In this document: piece after piece, positions 6,623-15,574 of the stretch
Numbering within the stretch: position 1 is the stretch's first letter
Layout: each line of letters starts with the position of its first letter
DNA from: Clostridia bacterium
GTDB lineage: Bacteria > Bacillota > Clostridia > Oscillospirales > CAG-382
DNA length: 19,701 nucleotides
Reading direction: 5' to 3'
Assembly (NCBI GenBank): GCA_017560285.1
Contig: JAFYOG010000052.1
Location: 1-19,701, forward strand
Notes under the pieces: model-generated
Database searches by the model: none
Seen by the model: the letters and a program-made list of their open reading frames with translations, nothing else
What the model was told of the DNA's origin: nothing
Made by a program: the position numbers and the translations under genes

Positions 6623-7831
6623 ATGATCACAAAGAAAGAAACAGTCGCAATGCTCCTCGCCGGCGGTCAGGGCAGCCGTCTGCACCTTCTCACTCAGCGT
6701 ATTGCAAAGCCCGCAGTGCCCTTCGGCGGGAAGTATCGCATTATCGATTTCCCCTTGTCCAACTGTATCAATTCCGGCATCGATACCGTTGGTGTCCTCA
6801 CCCAGTACCAGCCCCTTGCACTTAACGAATATATCGGCAACGGACAACCCTGGGATATGGACCGTACCTACGGCGGTGTAATGACGTTGCCTCCTTATCA
6901 AGGCCAACAGCGTGCCGATTGGTACAAAGGCACCGCAAACGCTATTTATCAAAACCTTCAGTTTATCGATAGATACGACCCGGAATACGTTGTAATCCTT
7001 TCCGGCGACCATATTTATAAAATGGACTATGCCGAAATGATAGAAGCCCACAAGAAAACCGGCGCGGCTTGTACTATTGCAGTGTTCGACGTTCCGTTGG
7101 AAGAAGCATCCCGCTTCGGTATAATGACAACCGACGAAAGCATGCGTATTACCGAATTCGCCGAAAAGCCCAAGGAACCTAAGAGCACAAAAGCGTCTAT
7201 GGGTGTTTACGTGTTCAGCCGCGATAAATTGGCGGCGTACTTAGAGGCTGACGAAAAAACCGAAAACAGCTCTAACGACTTCGGTAAGAACATTATCCCC
7301 GCAATGCTCAACGCAGGCGAAAAGCTCTATGCCTTCAGGTTCGAGGGCTATTGGAAGGACGTTGGAACCATCGACAGCCTTTGGGAATCCAATATGGATT
7401 TGCTTGGCGAACGTCCCGTTCTTAACCTTAAGGATAGGGAATGGCGTATCCTTTCCCGTAACGATGCTATGCCCCCCCACTACGTAGGTCAGGGCGCGGT
7501 TATAAACAACTCTATCGTTACCGAGGGTTGCGAAATCTACGGTACCGTTATCAACAGCGTACTTTCCGCCGGCGTAATCGTAGAAGCAGGCGCCGTAGTA
7601 CGCGACAGCGTAATTTTGGGCAACGTAACCGTTAAAGCAGATGCTACCGTAGATTATTCGGTAATAGATTCCGATACCGTTATCGGCAAGGGCGCAAGCG
7701 TAGGTAAAGAAATGGCAAGCTCCAAGGGTATAACCCTTTTGGGCGGCAGCCTAAACGTGCCCGACGGCGTTTCGGTTCCCGATGCCGTAATTTGCGACAA
7801 CAATATGCTAACCGAGCTTTCGGCTAAATAA
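6623..7831 (+). CDS. glgC: Glucose-1-phosphate adenylyltransferase, catalytic subunit GlgC
   Basis: GlgC makes ADP-glucose from ATP and glucose-1-phosphate, the committed step of bacterial glycogen synthesis. The 402-residue product has the nucleotide-binding loop GGQGSRL at 14-20, KPAVPFGGKYRIIDF from 29, SGDHIYKMDY at 127-136 with D129 as the likely catalytic aspartate, and EGYWKDVGT further on. A C-terminal left-handed beta-helix with hexapeptide repeats starts at about residue 285. It closely resembles the Bacillus subtilis GlgC as I remember it. AAGGAG lies 7 bases before the ATG. GlgD follows 14 bp later, so a GlgC-GlgD heterotetramer as in other Firmicutes is likely. Just upstream is an A/T-rich inverted repeat (6587-6594 and 6604-6611) ending at the ribosome-binding site. 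Confidence 0.97.
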   Translation: MITKKETVAMLLAGGQGSRLHLLTQRIAKPAVPFGGKYRIIDFPLSNCINSGIDTVGVLTQYQPLALNEYIGNGQPWDMDRTYGGVMTLPPYQGQQRADWYKGTANAIYQNLQFIDRYDPEYVVILSGDHIYKMDYAEMIEAHKKTGAACTIAVFDVPLEEASRFGIMTTDESMRITEFAEKPKEPKSTKASMGVYVFSRDKLAAYLEADEKTENSSNDFGKNIIPAMLNAGEKLYAFRFEGYWKDVGTIDSLWESNMDLLGERPVLNLKDREWRILSRNDAMPPHYVGQGAVINNSIVTEGCEIYGTVINSVLSAGVIVEAGAVVRDSVILGNVTVKADATVDYSVIDSDTVIGKGASVGKEMASSKGITLLGGSLNVPDGVSVPDAVICDNNMLTELSAK

Positions 7832-7845
7832 AAGGGGGTAAAGTT

Positions 7846-8976
7846 ATGAACGCAGTAGGTATTATCTTTTCCAGCATTAACGAAAAAAGCGTATACGAGC
7901 TTACAAAACAGCGTACCATGGCTTCCGTACCCTTCGGTTGCCGTTACCGCCTTATCGACTTTGCTCTTTCCAACATGGTAAATTCCGATATTACCCACGT
8001 TGGCATTATCACTCACTATAACTATCAGTCCCTTATGGACCATATCGATACCGGTAAGGATTGGGATTTGGCTCGCAGACACGGCGGCGTAAAAATCCTT
8101 CCCCCCTACATCACCGCATTTGCAAACAACAGCAACTACCTTTACAGCACCCGCTTGGAGGCTTTAATCAGCATCCGCGATTTTATCGCCGATTGCAAAG
8201 AAGACGTTGTTGTTCTTTCCGATTGCGATACCGTTTGCAACCTTGACCTTTCGGCTATGGTAGAACAGCATATCGCCTCCGGCGCAGATATCACCTTGGG
8301 CGTAAAGAGCAGCTACGTAGCGCAGGATACCACCCGCGCAATCACTATCGTTAATTCCGACGATAACGGCAAGGTTACCGAGGTTGTAGATTATTCCGGT
8401 ATGCGCGACGGCTTCGAGGACGTTTATATCCGCGTTCTCTGTATCGGCAAAAAATATTTGGAAGAGCTTATTACCGATGCTATGGCACACGGCTATACCA
8501 GCTTCACCAAGGATATTCTTATCCGCAATTATCAGCGCCACGATTGCCGCGTGTTCAAGTTCGACGGCTATCTTGCAACCATCCGCAGCATGACCGATTA
8601 TTTCCGTTGCAGTATGGATATGCTGGATCCCGAAATCCGCCGTTCCATCTTCGGCGTGCGTAACAGACCTGTATTCACAAAGGTTCGTAATTCTTCGCCC
8701 GCTTCCTATACCGACGGCGCAATCGTTCGCAATTCTCTTATTGCCGACGGCTGCGTAATTCAGGGCACCGTAGAAAACTCTATCCTTTTCCGCGGCGTAA
8801 AGGTAGGCAAGAATACCCATATCAAAAACAGCATAATTATGCAGGATACCATCACCGGCGAAAACGTATACCTTAACTGCGTTGTAACCGATAAAAACGT
8901 TGTTATCCGCGACGGCAGGGTTCTTTCCGGCCACGAAACCAGACCTTTCTTCATAGATAAAGGCTCTAACGTATAA
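7846..8976 (+). CDS. glgD: Glucose-1-phosphate adenylyltransferase, regulatory subunit GlgD
   Basis: GlgD is the non-catalytic partner that modulates GlgC in Firmicutes. The 376-residue protein aligns with GlgC in outline (ASVPFGCRYRLIDFALSNM near residue 26, then a C-terminal hexapeptide beta-helix from about 285). It lacks the GGxGSRL nucleotide loop, having GIIFSSINEKS there instead. Where GlgC has SGDHIYKMDY it reads LSDCDTVCNLD. Both losses are normal for GlgD and explain its lack of intrinsic activity. AAAGGGGG lies 7 bases before the ATG, and glgC ends 14 bp upstream. After it comes a 117-bp gap with two hairpins before glgA, so expression of the first two synthesis genes could differ from the rest of the operon. 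Confidence 0.96.
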   Translation: MNAVGIIFSSINEKSVYELTKQRTMASVPFGCRYRLIDFALSNMVNSDITHVGIITHYNYQSLMDHIDTGKDWDLARRHGGVKILPPYITAFANNSNYLYSTRLEALISIRDFIADCKEDVVVLSDCDTVCNLDLSAMVEQHIASGADITLGVKSSYVAQDTTRAITIVNSDDNGKVTEVVDYSGMRDGFEDVYIRVLCIGKKYLEELITDAMAHGYTSFTKDILIRNYQRHDCRVFKFDGYLATIRSMTDYFRCSMDMLDPEIRRSIFGVRNRPVFTKVRNSSPASYTDGAIVRNSLIADGCVIQGTVENSILFRGVKVGKNTHIKNSIIMQDTITGENVYLNCVVTDKNVVIRDGRVLSGHETRPFFIDKGSNV

Positions 8977-8984
8977 TATATACA

Positions 8985-9016
8985 AAAACGGTGTTCAAGA
9001 AATTGAATACCGTTTT
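8985..9016 (+). terminator. Long hairpin with GAAA tetraloop between glgD and glgA
   Basis: A 14-bp stem (8985-8998 with 9003-9016, one G-U pair) closes on a GAAA tetraloop, a GNRA type that stabilises RNA hairpins. The 3' arm ends in TTTT and is then followed by GGTG, so the U tract is short. It may be a leaky terminator that lowers glgA and downstream expression, or an mRNA-end stabiliser for glgCD. Confidence 0.6.
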
Positions 9017-9030
9017 GGTGTTAAATTCAA

Positions 9031-9056
9031 GGGTAAATTCGGCTGTAATTTTACCC
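9031..9056 (+). promoter_or_regulatory. Second hairpin in the glgD-glgA gap
   Basis: GGGTAAA (9031-9037) pairs with TTTACCC (9050-9056), 14 bases downstream of the tetraloop hairpin and 37 bases before the glgA start. It has no U tract. The function is unknown. I found no good promoter in this gap. Confidence 0.35.
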
Positions 9057-9093
9057 AAATATTCCCAATATATTATTTTAAGGAAGAATAATT

Positions 9094-10524
9094 ATGAAAA
9101 AGATACTTTACGTAGCAGGCGAAGCCCTTCCTTTTGCCTCCTCCGGCGGCTTGGGCGACGTAATCGGCTCTCTCCCCTCTGCCCTTAACGGCGTTGGCGA
9201 GGATGACGTTCGCGTTATAATGCCCCTCTATTCCCAAATCGGCGATCAATATCGCAGCAAGTTCGAATACGTGGGCTATACCTTCGTTCAGCTTTCTTGG
9301 CGCCACGTTTATTGCGGTATTTTCAAATACGAGCACAGGGGCGTAACCTTCTATTTCTTGGATAACGAATATTACTTCAAGCGCGGTTCGCTTTACGGCG
9401 AATTCGATGACGGCGAACGCTTTGCCTTCTTCTGCCGCGCCGCGTTAGAGGTTCTCCCCATTATCGATTTTATCCCCGATATTTTGCATGCTCACGATTG
9501 GCACGCCGCATTAAGCGTAATCTATCTAAAGCGTTGCTATGCCCTTAACGATGAACGCTATGCAAACACCAAGGCTATCTTCACAATCCACAATATCCAA
9601 TATCAGGGCATTTACGGCACCGAGCTTTTGGGCGATATATTCGGCTTAATGTCTTGGGATTTGGGCATTGTAGAATATAACAACTGCATCAACCTGCTAA
9701 AGGGCGCTATCGTATGTGCCGATGCAGTTACCACCGTAAGCCCCACCTATGCAAAGGAAATTCTTTCTCCCAAGTTCTCTCACGGGTTAGATAACGTTCT
9801 TAACGCCTACAGCTATAAGCTTTCCGGTATACTTAACGGTATCGATAAAGAATATTACAACCCCTCCAAGGATAAAGAAATTTTCGCAAACTTTTCTACC
9901 CGCAGCTTCGGCGGCAAAAAGCTTTGTAAATCCGGCTTGCAAAAAATGCTGTCCTTGCCCGAAAGGGACGACGTTCCCCTTATCGCGGTTATCTCCCGCC
10001 TTGTAAGCCACAAGGGCCTTGACCTTGTAATGCTGGCAGGGGATGAACTTATGAAATCCGACGTTCAGCTTGTAATCCTCGGTATGGGCGATAAGAGCTA
10101 CGAGGAATATTTCAAATCTCTTGCTGAACGCTACCCCGATAAATGCAAAACGCTTATCACCTACAACCGCGATCTGTCAAAGCAAATCTATTCCGCGGCA
10201 GACCTGTTCCTTATGCCCTCCCGCAGCGAACCCTGCGGCTTGGCTCAAATGATCTGCTCCCGCTACGGCGCAGTGCCCGTAATCCACGAAACCGGCGGCT
10301 TGTACGACAGCATAAAGGATATCGGCAACCTGGGCGGCGGCAACGGCTTTACCTTTGCGGCATACAGCGCCTACGAAATGCTTGGCTCTATCTACCGCGC
10401 GGTAACCATTTGGTACGAAGACCGCGAATTCTTCGAAAAGCTTCAAAAGAAGGTAATGCGTGTTGATTTCTCTTGGAATCAAAGTGCGCTTTCCTATATA
10501 GAACTCTACAAAAAATTCGATTAA
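9094..10524 (+). CDS. glgA: Glycogen synthase GlgA (GT5)
   Basis: GlgA transfers glucose from ADP-glucose to the non-reducing end of a growing alpha-1,4-glucan. The 476-residue GT-B protein has the usual length. It has an N-terminal domain opening MKKILYVAGEALPF, an AHDWHAAL motif in the middle, and a C-terminal domain with ISRLVSHKGLDL and the GT5 signature SEPCGLAQ followed by HETGGLYDSI. The N-terminal KTGGL motif, whose lysine contributes to ADP-glucose binding in the Escherichia coli enzyme, reads SSGGL here (residues 16-20). I recall similar variants in other clostridial GlgA sequences, so this need not mean loss of function. AAGGAAG lies 7 bases before the ATG. It is followed after 23 bp by glgP. 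Confidence 0.96.
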   Translation: MKKILYVAGEALPFASSGGLGDVIGSLPSALNGVGEDDVRVIMPLYSQIGDQYRSKFEYVGYTFVQLSWRHVYCGIFKYEHRGVTFYFLDNEYYFKRGSLYGEFDDGERFAFFCRAALEVLPIIDFIPDILHAHDWHAALSVIYLKRCYALNDERYANTKAIFTIHNIQYQGIYGTELLGDIFGLMSWDLGIVEYNNCINLLKGAIVCADAVTTVSPTYAKEILSPKFSHGLDNVLNAYSYKLSGILNGIDKEYYNPSKDKEIFANFSTRSFGGKKLCKSGLQKMLSLPERDDVPLIAVISRLVSHKGLDLVMLAGDELMKSDVQLVILGMGDKSYEEYFKSLAERYPDKCKTLITYNRDLSKQIYSAADLFLMPSRSEPCGLAQMICSRYGAVPVIHETGGLYDSIKDIGNLGGGNGFTFAAYSAYEMLGSIYRAVTIWYEDREFFEKLQKKVMRVDFSWNQSALSYIELYKKFD

Positions 10525-10547
10525 ACTCGGAAGGAACCACGTTAAAC

Positions 10548-12974
10548 ATGGCAAACAAACAAACCGCCTCCGAAATCCGCGAGGCACTCAATTCTAAGCT
10601 TTCTCGTTACTTCGGTATCAGCGAAGGCGATGCTGACATTAAGCAGATTTATCAGGCTACCATTTTGGCAGTACGTGATGCTTTGGCAGTAAGAAACAAG
10701 GAATTTGAAGAAAAGGTAACCAAAAATCAGGCTAAACAAGTCTACTATATGTGTATGGAATTCCTTATCGGCAGATCCTTAAAAATGAACCTATGCAACC
10801 TCGGCATCGAGGAAGAATACCGCAAGGTTCTTAAAAAAATGGGCTTCGATCTGGAAGACGTTTACGAGCTCGAAGCAGACCCCGGCTTAGGTAACGGGGG
10901 CTTGGGCAGATTGGCATCCTGCTTTATGGATGCGCTGGCTTCTCAGGATTACCCTGCAAGAGGCTACTGTATTCTTTACGAATACGGCTTGTTCAAGCAA
11001 AGATTGGTAGACGGCGAACAGTTAGAGCTTCCCGATATCTGGTTGCCCGATGACCAAAACTGGCTCGTACCCCGCCACGACCGCGCTGTAACCGTACGCT
11101 TCGGCGGCCACGTACGCGAGGAATGGCACGACGGCCACTGCGAAATCGTATACGAAAATTACGACGAAGTAGAAGCAGTCCCCTACGATATGCTTATTTC
11201 CGGCGGCGTAGGCAAGGCTGTAAATACCTTGCGCTTGTGGAAGGCAAGAGATATCCATAACTTCAATATGGAAGCCTTCTCTCAGGGTCAATATCTTAAG
11301 GCAGTAGAAGAAAACACCATTGCAGAAACCATTTCCAAGGTGCTTTATCCCGCCGATAACCACCACGAAGGTAAATTGCTCCGTCTTACTCAGCAATACT
11401 TCTTGGTATCTGCATCCTTGCAGAACATTATCTGGCGCCACCTCTTCCGCTTCAAATCCTTAGATAACCTTCCCGATAAGGTTGCTATCCACATTAACGA
11501 TACCCACCCCGCTTTGTGTATCCCCGAACTTATGCGTATCCTTATCGACGATCACCACGTTGCTTGGGATAAGGCTTGGGATATCGTAACCAGAACCGTT
11601 TCCTACACCAACCATACCGTACTTCCCGAAGCTTTGGAATGCTGGAACGAAGAACTGTTCGCTCTTAAGCTTCCCAGAATTTACGCTATCATTAAGGAAA
11701 TCAACCGCCGCTTCTGTGCCGATGCATGGGAAGCATTTATGGGCGATTGGGATAAAATCGGCAGAATGTCCATTCTTAACAAGGGCTCTGTTCGTATGGC
11801 AAACCTTTCTGTTATCGGCTCTCACACCGTTAACGGCGTTTCCAGATTGCATTCCGAAATCCTTAAGGAAACCGTTTTCGAAGATTATAACGATATGTAC
11901 CCCGAACGCTTTACCAACGTAACCAACGGTATCGCACACAGAAAGTGGCTCTGCTACTCCAACCCCCGTCTTGCATCCTTGCTTGACGAAACCATCGGCC
12001 CCGAATACCGCGCCGATGCCGCACAGCTTTCCAAATTTGCTAACTTTGCTAACGATTCCTCTGTTCTTGCCCGCTTAGACGAAATTAAGAAGGCAAACAA
12101 GGTAGATTTTGCAAACTATATCAAAAAGACCAAGGGCATCACCATCGACCCCAACACCGTATTCGACGTACAGGCAAAGCGTCTGCACGAATACAAGCGT
12201 CAGCTTCTTAATGCCCTTAACGTTATCAACCTTTACGTTAAATTAAAGGAAAATCCCGATGCAGACATAACCCCCGCAACCTTTATCTTCGCGGCAAAGG
12301 CTGCCCCCGGTTATTACACCGCAAAGGATATTATCCGTCTTATCTGCTACATCGCCGCAGATATCGAAAAGAACCCCAAAATCCGCGAAAAGCTTCGCGT
12401 AGTATTCCTCGAAAACTACAACGTTACCCTTGCAGAACACCTTATGCCTGCCGCTGAAGTAAGCGAACAGATCTCTCTTGCAGGTAAGGAAGCTTCCGGT
12501 ACCGGTAACATGAAGTTTATGATCAACGGTGCTCTTACCATCGGTACTCTCGACGGTGCAAACGTAGAAATGGCAGAACAGGTTGGCAGAGATAACATCT
12601 ACATCTTCGGCCACACCGCAGAAGAGGTTAACGAGCTTTGGAGCAAGGGCTACGCTTCTTCCTATTATTATAACCGTAACCCCGATCTTAAGGCTGCGGT
12701 AGACGCACTTCAGGTTGGCTTCAACGGCAGATCCTTCTCCGACATTGCAAACTATCTGCTTTACTCCTTCGGTGTATCCGACCCCTTTATGTGTCTTGCC
12801 GATTTCGACTTCTATACCGAAGCACGCAGAAAGCTCTTTGCAGATTACAAAGACAGAGAAAAGTGGAACCGTATGGCGGCTATCAATATTGCAGGCGCAG
12901 GCTTCTTTGCCGCAGACCGCAGTATCAAGGAATACGCCGAAAACATCTGGAACCTCAAGCCTGTTAAGAAATAA
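10548..12974 (+). CDS. glgP: Glycogen phosphorylase GlgP (GT35)
   Basis: GlgP releases glucose-1-phosphate from glycogen chain ends using phosphate and pyridoxal phosphate. The 808-residue product has normal length. It has GLGNGGLGRLASCFMDALA in the N-terminal half and the PLP-site segment EASGTGNMKFMINGALTIGT, with Lys656 as the Schiff-base lysine. An open start at 10473 would add 25 residues overlapping glgA. I prefer the ATG at 10548, which has GGAAGGAA upstream (spacing about 12 bases) and begins MANKQTASEIREAL. Its TAA stop shares one base with the ATG of the next gene. Being placed right after glgA lets the same transcript make synthesis and degradation enzymes, so net flux must be set allosterically. 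Confidence 0.97.
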   Translation: MANKQTASEIREALNSKLSRYFGISEGDADIKQIYQATILAVRDALAVRNKEFEEKVTKNQAKQVYYMCMEFLIGRSLKMNLCNLGIEEEYRKVLKKMGFDLEDVYELEADPGLGNGGLGRLASCFMDALASQDYPARGYCILYEYGLFKQRLVDGEQLELPDIWLPDDQNWLVPRHDRAVTVRFGGHVREEWHDGHCEIVYENYDEVEAVPYDMLISGGVGKAVNTLRLWKARDIHNFNMEAFSQGQYLKAVEENTIAETISKVLYPADNHHEGKLLRLTQQYFLVSASLQNIIWRHLFRFKSLDNLPDKVAIHINDTHPALCIPELMRILIDDHHVAWDKAWDIVTRTVSYTNHTVLPEALECWNEELFALKLPRIYAIIKEINRRFCADAWEAFMGDWDKIGRMSILNKGSVRMANLSVIGSHTVNGVSRLHSEILKETVFEDYNDMYPERFTNVTNGIAHRKWLCYSNPRLASLLDETIGPEYRADAAQLSKFANFANDSSVLARLDEIKKANKVDFANYIKKTKGITIDPNTVFDVQAKRLHEYKRQLLNALNVINLYVKLKENPDADITPATFIFAAKAAPGYYTAKDIIRLICYIAADIEKNPKIREKLRVVFLENYNVTLAEHLMPAAEVSEQISLAGKEASGTGNMKFMINGALTIGTLDGANVEMAEQVGRDNIYIFGHTAEEVNELWSKGYASSYYYNRNPDLKAAVDALQVGFNGRSFSDIANYLLYSFGVSDPFMCLADFDFYTEARRKLFADYKDREKWNRMAAINIAGAGFFAADRSIKEYAENIWNLKPVKK

Positions 12975-14821
12975 TGAATTGCATATTTCAAATCACCTCC
13001 GCTGGCACCCCCAAAGGGTGCCATGCGGTAAGGTCGGGCAGCGACGTAACCGTGTCGCTTTCCGTAAACAATTTAGGTTGCGACCAAATTTGGTTTTATA
13101 TCGGTAACGACGAAAAAGTAATATTCGCACGGGAATTATCCGCTAACAGGTTAGGGGATTGCTTTTCCGCGCAAATTTCCTTTAACACCAACGAGCTTGG
13201 TGCCAAAGACGGCTTGTATTTTTGCCATTTCGAATTTGTTTTCAACGGCAAACGCTATTACACAGCCTTCGATTACGGCGAAAACTGCTATCTTGCAGAA
13301 TCCTTCGTTAACGAATGTCAGTTATTGGTCTATAACGAAGAATACGCCCTGCCAAATTGGCTTTACGGCGGGGTAATATACCAAATCTTCCCCGATAGAT
13401 TTGCAAAGGGCGGGTTAACAGAACGCCGCAGCGATGCAGTCTATAACGAGGATTGGGAAAACGGCATCCCCGAACACCCCCAAAAGGGCGGCGAAGCCTT
13501 CCCCAACAACACCCACTTCGGCGGCACCCTTTACGGTGTGGCAGAAAAGCTGGATTATTTGGTATCCCTTGGGGTAAACTGCATATACCTAAACCCCATT
13601 TTCGAGGCTTATTCCTGCCACAAGTACGATACTGCCGATTTCTTGGCGGTAGATAAATCCTTCGGCGGCGATAAAGCCTTACAAACTCTTATAGACGAAG
13701 CCCACCAAAAAGGAATAAAAATCATTCTCGACGGTGTTTTCAACCATGTTGGGAACGATAGTATATATTTCGATGCCTACGGCAAATACGGCAACGGCGC
13801 TTGCCAAAGCAAGGAATCTCCATATTATAATTGGTTCACCTTCCACGATTATCCCCACACCTACGAAAGCTGGTGGGGCATAACCAACCTGCCCAGAATA
13901 GTACGGGGCGAAAGCTATATCCGCTTTATAACCGATCAGGTTATCCCCAAATATATGCGTATGGGTATCGACGGTTGGCGGTTGGACGTTGTGGACGAGC
14001 TGGAGGGCTCCTTCCTTGAACGTATCACTGCCGCAATCAAAAAGCATAAATCCGATGCCATAATTATCGGCGAGGTATGGGAAGACGCATCCAACAAGGT
14101 AGCTTATAACGAGCGCAAGGCGTATTTCAGGGGTAAACAGCTGGATTCTGTTACAAACTACCCCATCCGCAACGCAGTGGTAGATTATGTAAAACACGGC
14201 TATTCGGGTATTTTTGCCCAAACCGTTTCTACCCTGTACCGCCATTATCCGCCCCATAAGCTTGCCGCCTTGGTAAACTATTTAGGCTCCCACGATACCG
14301 AACGTATCACCACCGTTTTGGGCGGCGTGCCCGAAACCGAGCTTGAATATACACAGCTTGCCACCACCCGTATGCCCGCAGAGAATAGGGAAAGAACAAA
14401 AGAATTGCTAAAGCAGGCATACCTGCTTTTGGCGGCTTTGCCCGGCGTGCCCTGCATTTTCTATGGCGACGAAATCGCTATGGAGGGTTACAGAGATCCC
14501 TTTAACCGCCGAACCTTCCCAACCGCAGGCTTTAACGACGAATATTCCACCTTCTTCGCAAAGGTAAACAATATCCGCCGTAACGAGCCTCTGTTCACCG
14601 CAACAGAGCTTACCGTAACCGAGGAATCCCACGGTGTGGTAAGAATTACCCGCGGAATGCCCGAAGAAAGCCAAAAGCTTATTATTCTTTCCAATATGTC
14701 CGATAACGAATATACTGCCGAAATTGCAAATAAAGCAGTAAACCTTCTTACAAACGAGGAATATAATAATAAAGTAATCATTCCCGCGAAAAATGTAATA
14801 ATATTAAAAACGGAGCAATAA
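12974..14821 (+). CDS. GH13 alpha-glucanase (neopullulanase / maltogenic amylase / cyclomaltodextrinase type)
   Basis: This is a retaining glycoside hydrolase acting on alpha-glucans, probably inside the cell since no signal peptide is visible. The 615-residue protein has an N-terminal beta-rich domain (about 1-125) resembling CBM34. The GH13 barrel follows, opening with GGVIYQIFPDRF. Conserved regions are DGVFNHVG (253-260), GIDGWRLDVVDEL with nucleophile D338, IIGEVWED with acid/base E367, and LGSHDTERI with D441. A beta-sandwich closes the C-terminus. The ATG overlaps the glgP stop by one base and has no good ribosome-binding site, so translation is probably coupled. It likely trims maltodextrins left by GlgP. 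The exact specificity within GH13 cannot be read from motifs. Confidence 0.88.
   Translation: MNCIFQITSAGTPKGCHAVRSGSDVTVSLSVNNLGCDQIWFYIGNDEKVIFARELSANRLGDCFSAQISFNTNELGAKDGLYFCHFEFVFNGKRYYTAFDYGENCYLAESFVNECQLLVYNEEYALPNWLYGGVIYQIFPDRFAKGGLTERRSDAVYNEDWENGIPEHPQKGGEAFPNNTHFGGTLYGVAEKLDYLVSLGVNCIYLNPIFEAYSCHKYDTADFLAVDKSFGGDKALQTLIDEAHQKGIKIILDGVFNHVGNDSIYFDAYGKYGNGACQSKESPYYNWFTFHDYPHTYESWWGITNLPRIVRGESYIRFITDQVIPKYMRMGIDGWRLDVVDELEGSFLERITAAIKKHKSDAIIIGEVWEDASNKVAYNERKAYFRGKQLDSVTNYPIRNAVVDYVKHGYSGIFAQTVSTLYRHYPPHKLAALVNYLGSHDTERITTVLGGVPETELEYTQLATTRMPAENRERTKELLKQAYLLLAALPGVPCIFYGDEIAMEGYRDPFNRRTFPTAGFNDEYSTFFAKVNNIRRNEPLFTATELTVTEESHGVVRITRGMPEESQKLIILSNMSDNEYTAEIANKAVNLLTNEEYNNKVIIPAKNVIILKTEQ
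13003..13023 (+). repeat. Strong hairpin inside the first codons of the GH13 gene
   Basis: TGGCACCC (13003-13010) and GGGTGCCA (13016-13023) form a perfect 8-bp G/C-rich stem with a 5-base loop, covering codons 10 to 17 of the coding region. It lies just downstream of a start codon that lacks a good ribosome-binding site, so it could lower or modulate translation of this gene relative to glgP. Confidence 0.5.
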
Positions 14822-14822
14822 A

Positions 14823-15569
14823 ATGACCTCTATTTCCCAAGCTATCGCCAACGATGCCAAGCTTTTGGGCATAAATAAGGGCGATACGCTTTTGGTTCAT
14901 TCCTCTTTGCGGTCCTTGGGCAAAACATCTGCAGAAGCTGTTATAAAGGGGCTGTTAACCGCCCTTGGCGACGAAGGCACGCTGGTGCTTCCTGCACTAA
15001 GCTATATGCATTGCAACCCCAACAACCCAAGGTTCGATTATCACAACACCCCATCAAACGTGGGTGCCTTGGCGGAATATTTCCGTACCGAGGTAAAGGG
15101 CGTTATCCGCAGTATAAACCCTACCCATTCCTGCTGCGCCTTGGGCAAAAACGCCGATTTTGTTGTATCCTCACATATTTTGGATACCACACCCTGCGGC
15201 GCAAATTCACCCTTCCGCAAGGTAATGGAGCTTAACGGTAAAATTCTGTTTTTGGGTTGCGGAACGGTTCCAAACACCTCTATGCACGCCGTCGAGGAAT
15301 TATCCAAGCCCGATTATTTATTCGGCGATTGCTATAAATATACGGTAACCGACAATTTGGGAAACAATAAAGAGCTAAATTGCTATGCCCATAACTTTAA
15401 AGGGGTTATCCAAAGGTACGACCGTTTGGAAGCCATTTTAATTAACGACGAACTAAAAAAAGGTAAAATATTATCAGCAGACTGCCACTTGGTTTATACC
15501 CCCGCAATGTGGGAAAGGGCAGACAAACAATATCGCGCAGACCCTCATTACTTTATAGATAAAGGATGA
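14823..15569 (+). CDS. AAC(3)-family N-acetyltransferase, probably not an antibiotic-resistance enzyme
   Basis: The family transfers acetyl from acetyl-CoA to an amino group, classically N3 of 2-deoxystreptamine aminoglycosides. The 248-residue product has family motifs VHSSLRSLG (25-33), SNVGALAEYFR (78-88), RSINPTHSCCALGKNA (96-111), the PCGANSPF turn (124-131), LFLGCG (142-147) and MHAVEE (154-159). T101 and H102 lie in the usual PTHS position, with E158 and E159 nearby. It is slightly shorter than typical resistance enzymes. It sits 1 bp after the GH13 gene and overlaps the next open start by 4 bp (ATGA), so it is embedded in a metabolic operon. Many chromosomal homologues have no known substrate. 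An amino sugar or other cell amine is a plausible target, but this is inference. Confidence 0.85.
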   Translation: MTSISQAIANDAKLLGINKGDTLLVHSSLRSLGKTSAEAVIKGLLTALGDEGTLVLPALSYMHCNPNNPRFDYHNTPSNVGALAEYFRTEVKGVIRSINPTHSCCALGKNADFVVSSHILDTTPCGANSPFRKVMELNGKILFLGCGTVPNTSMHAVEELSKPDYLFGDCYKYTVTDNLGNNKELNCYAHNFKGVIQRYDRLEAILINDELKKGKILSADCHLVYTPAMWERADKQYRADPHYFIDKG

Positions 15570-15574
15570 TCAAT

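Noticed and set aside
8164..8985. 273-codon open frame on the minus strand opposite glgD
   Set aside because: It is entirely antisense to GlgD, with no recognisable domain. It is a shadow frame, as are the similar long frames opposite glgP and copy 1 of the nucleoside phosphorylase.
10473..10547. Longer glgP start overlapping glgA
   Set aside because: The extra 25 residues have no family similarity, and a purine-rich ribosome-binding site precedes the ATG at 10548.
12992..13000. ATCACCTCC, a match to the 16S rRNA 3' end, inside the GH13 gene
   Set aside because: It encodes Ile-Thr-Ser in frame and a nine-base match is easily fortuitous. Nothing else suggests an rRNA fragment or a functional anti-Shine-Dalgarno element.
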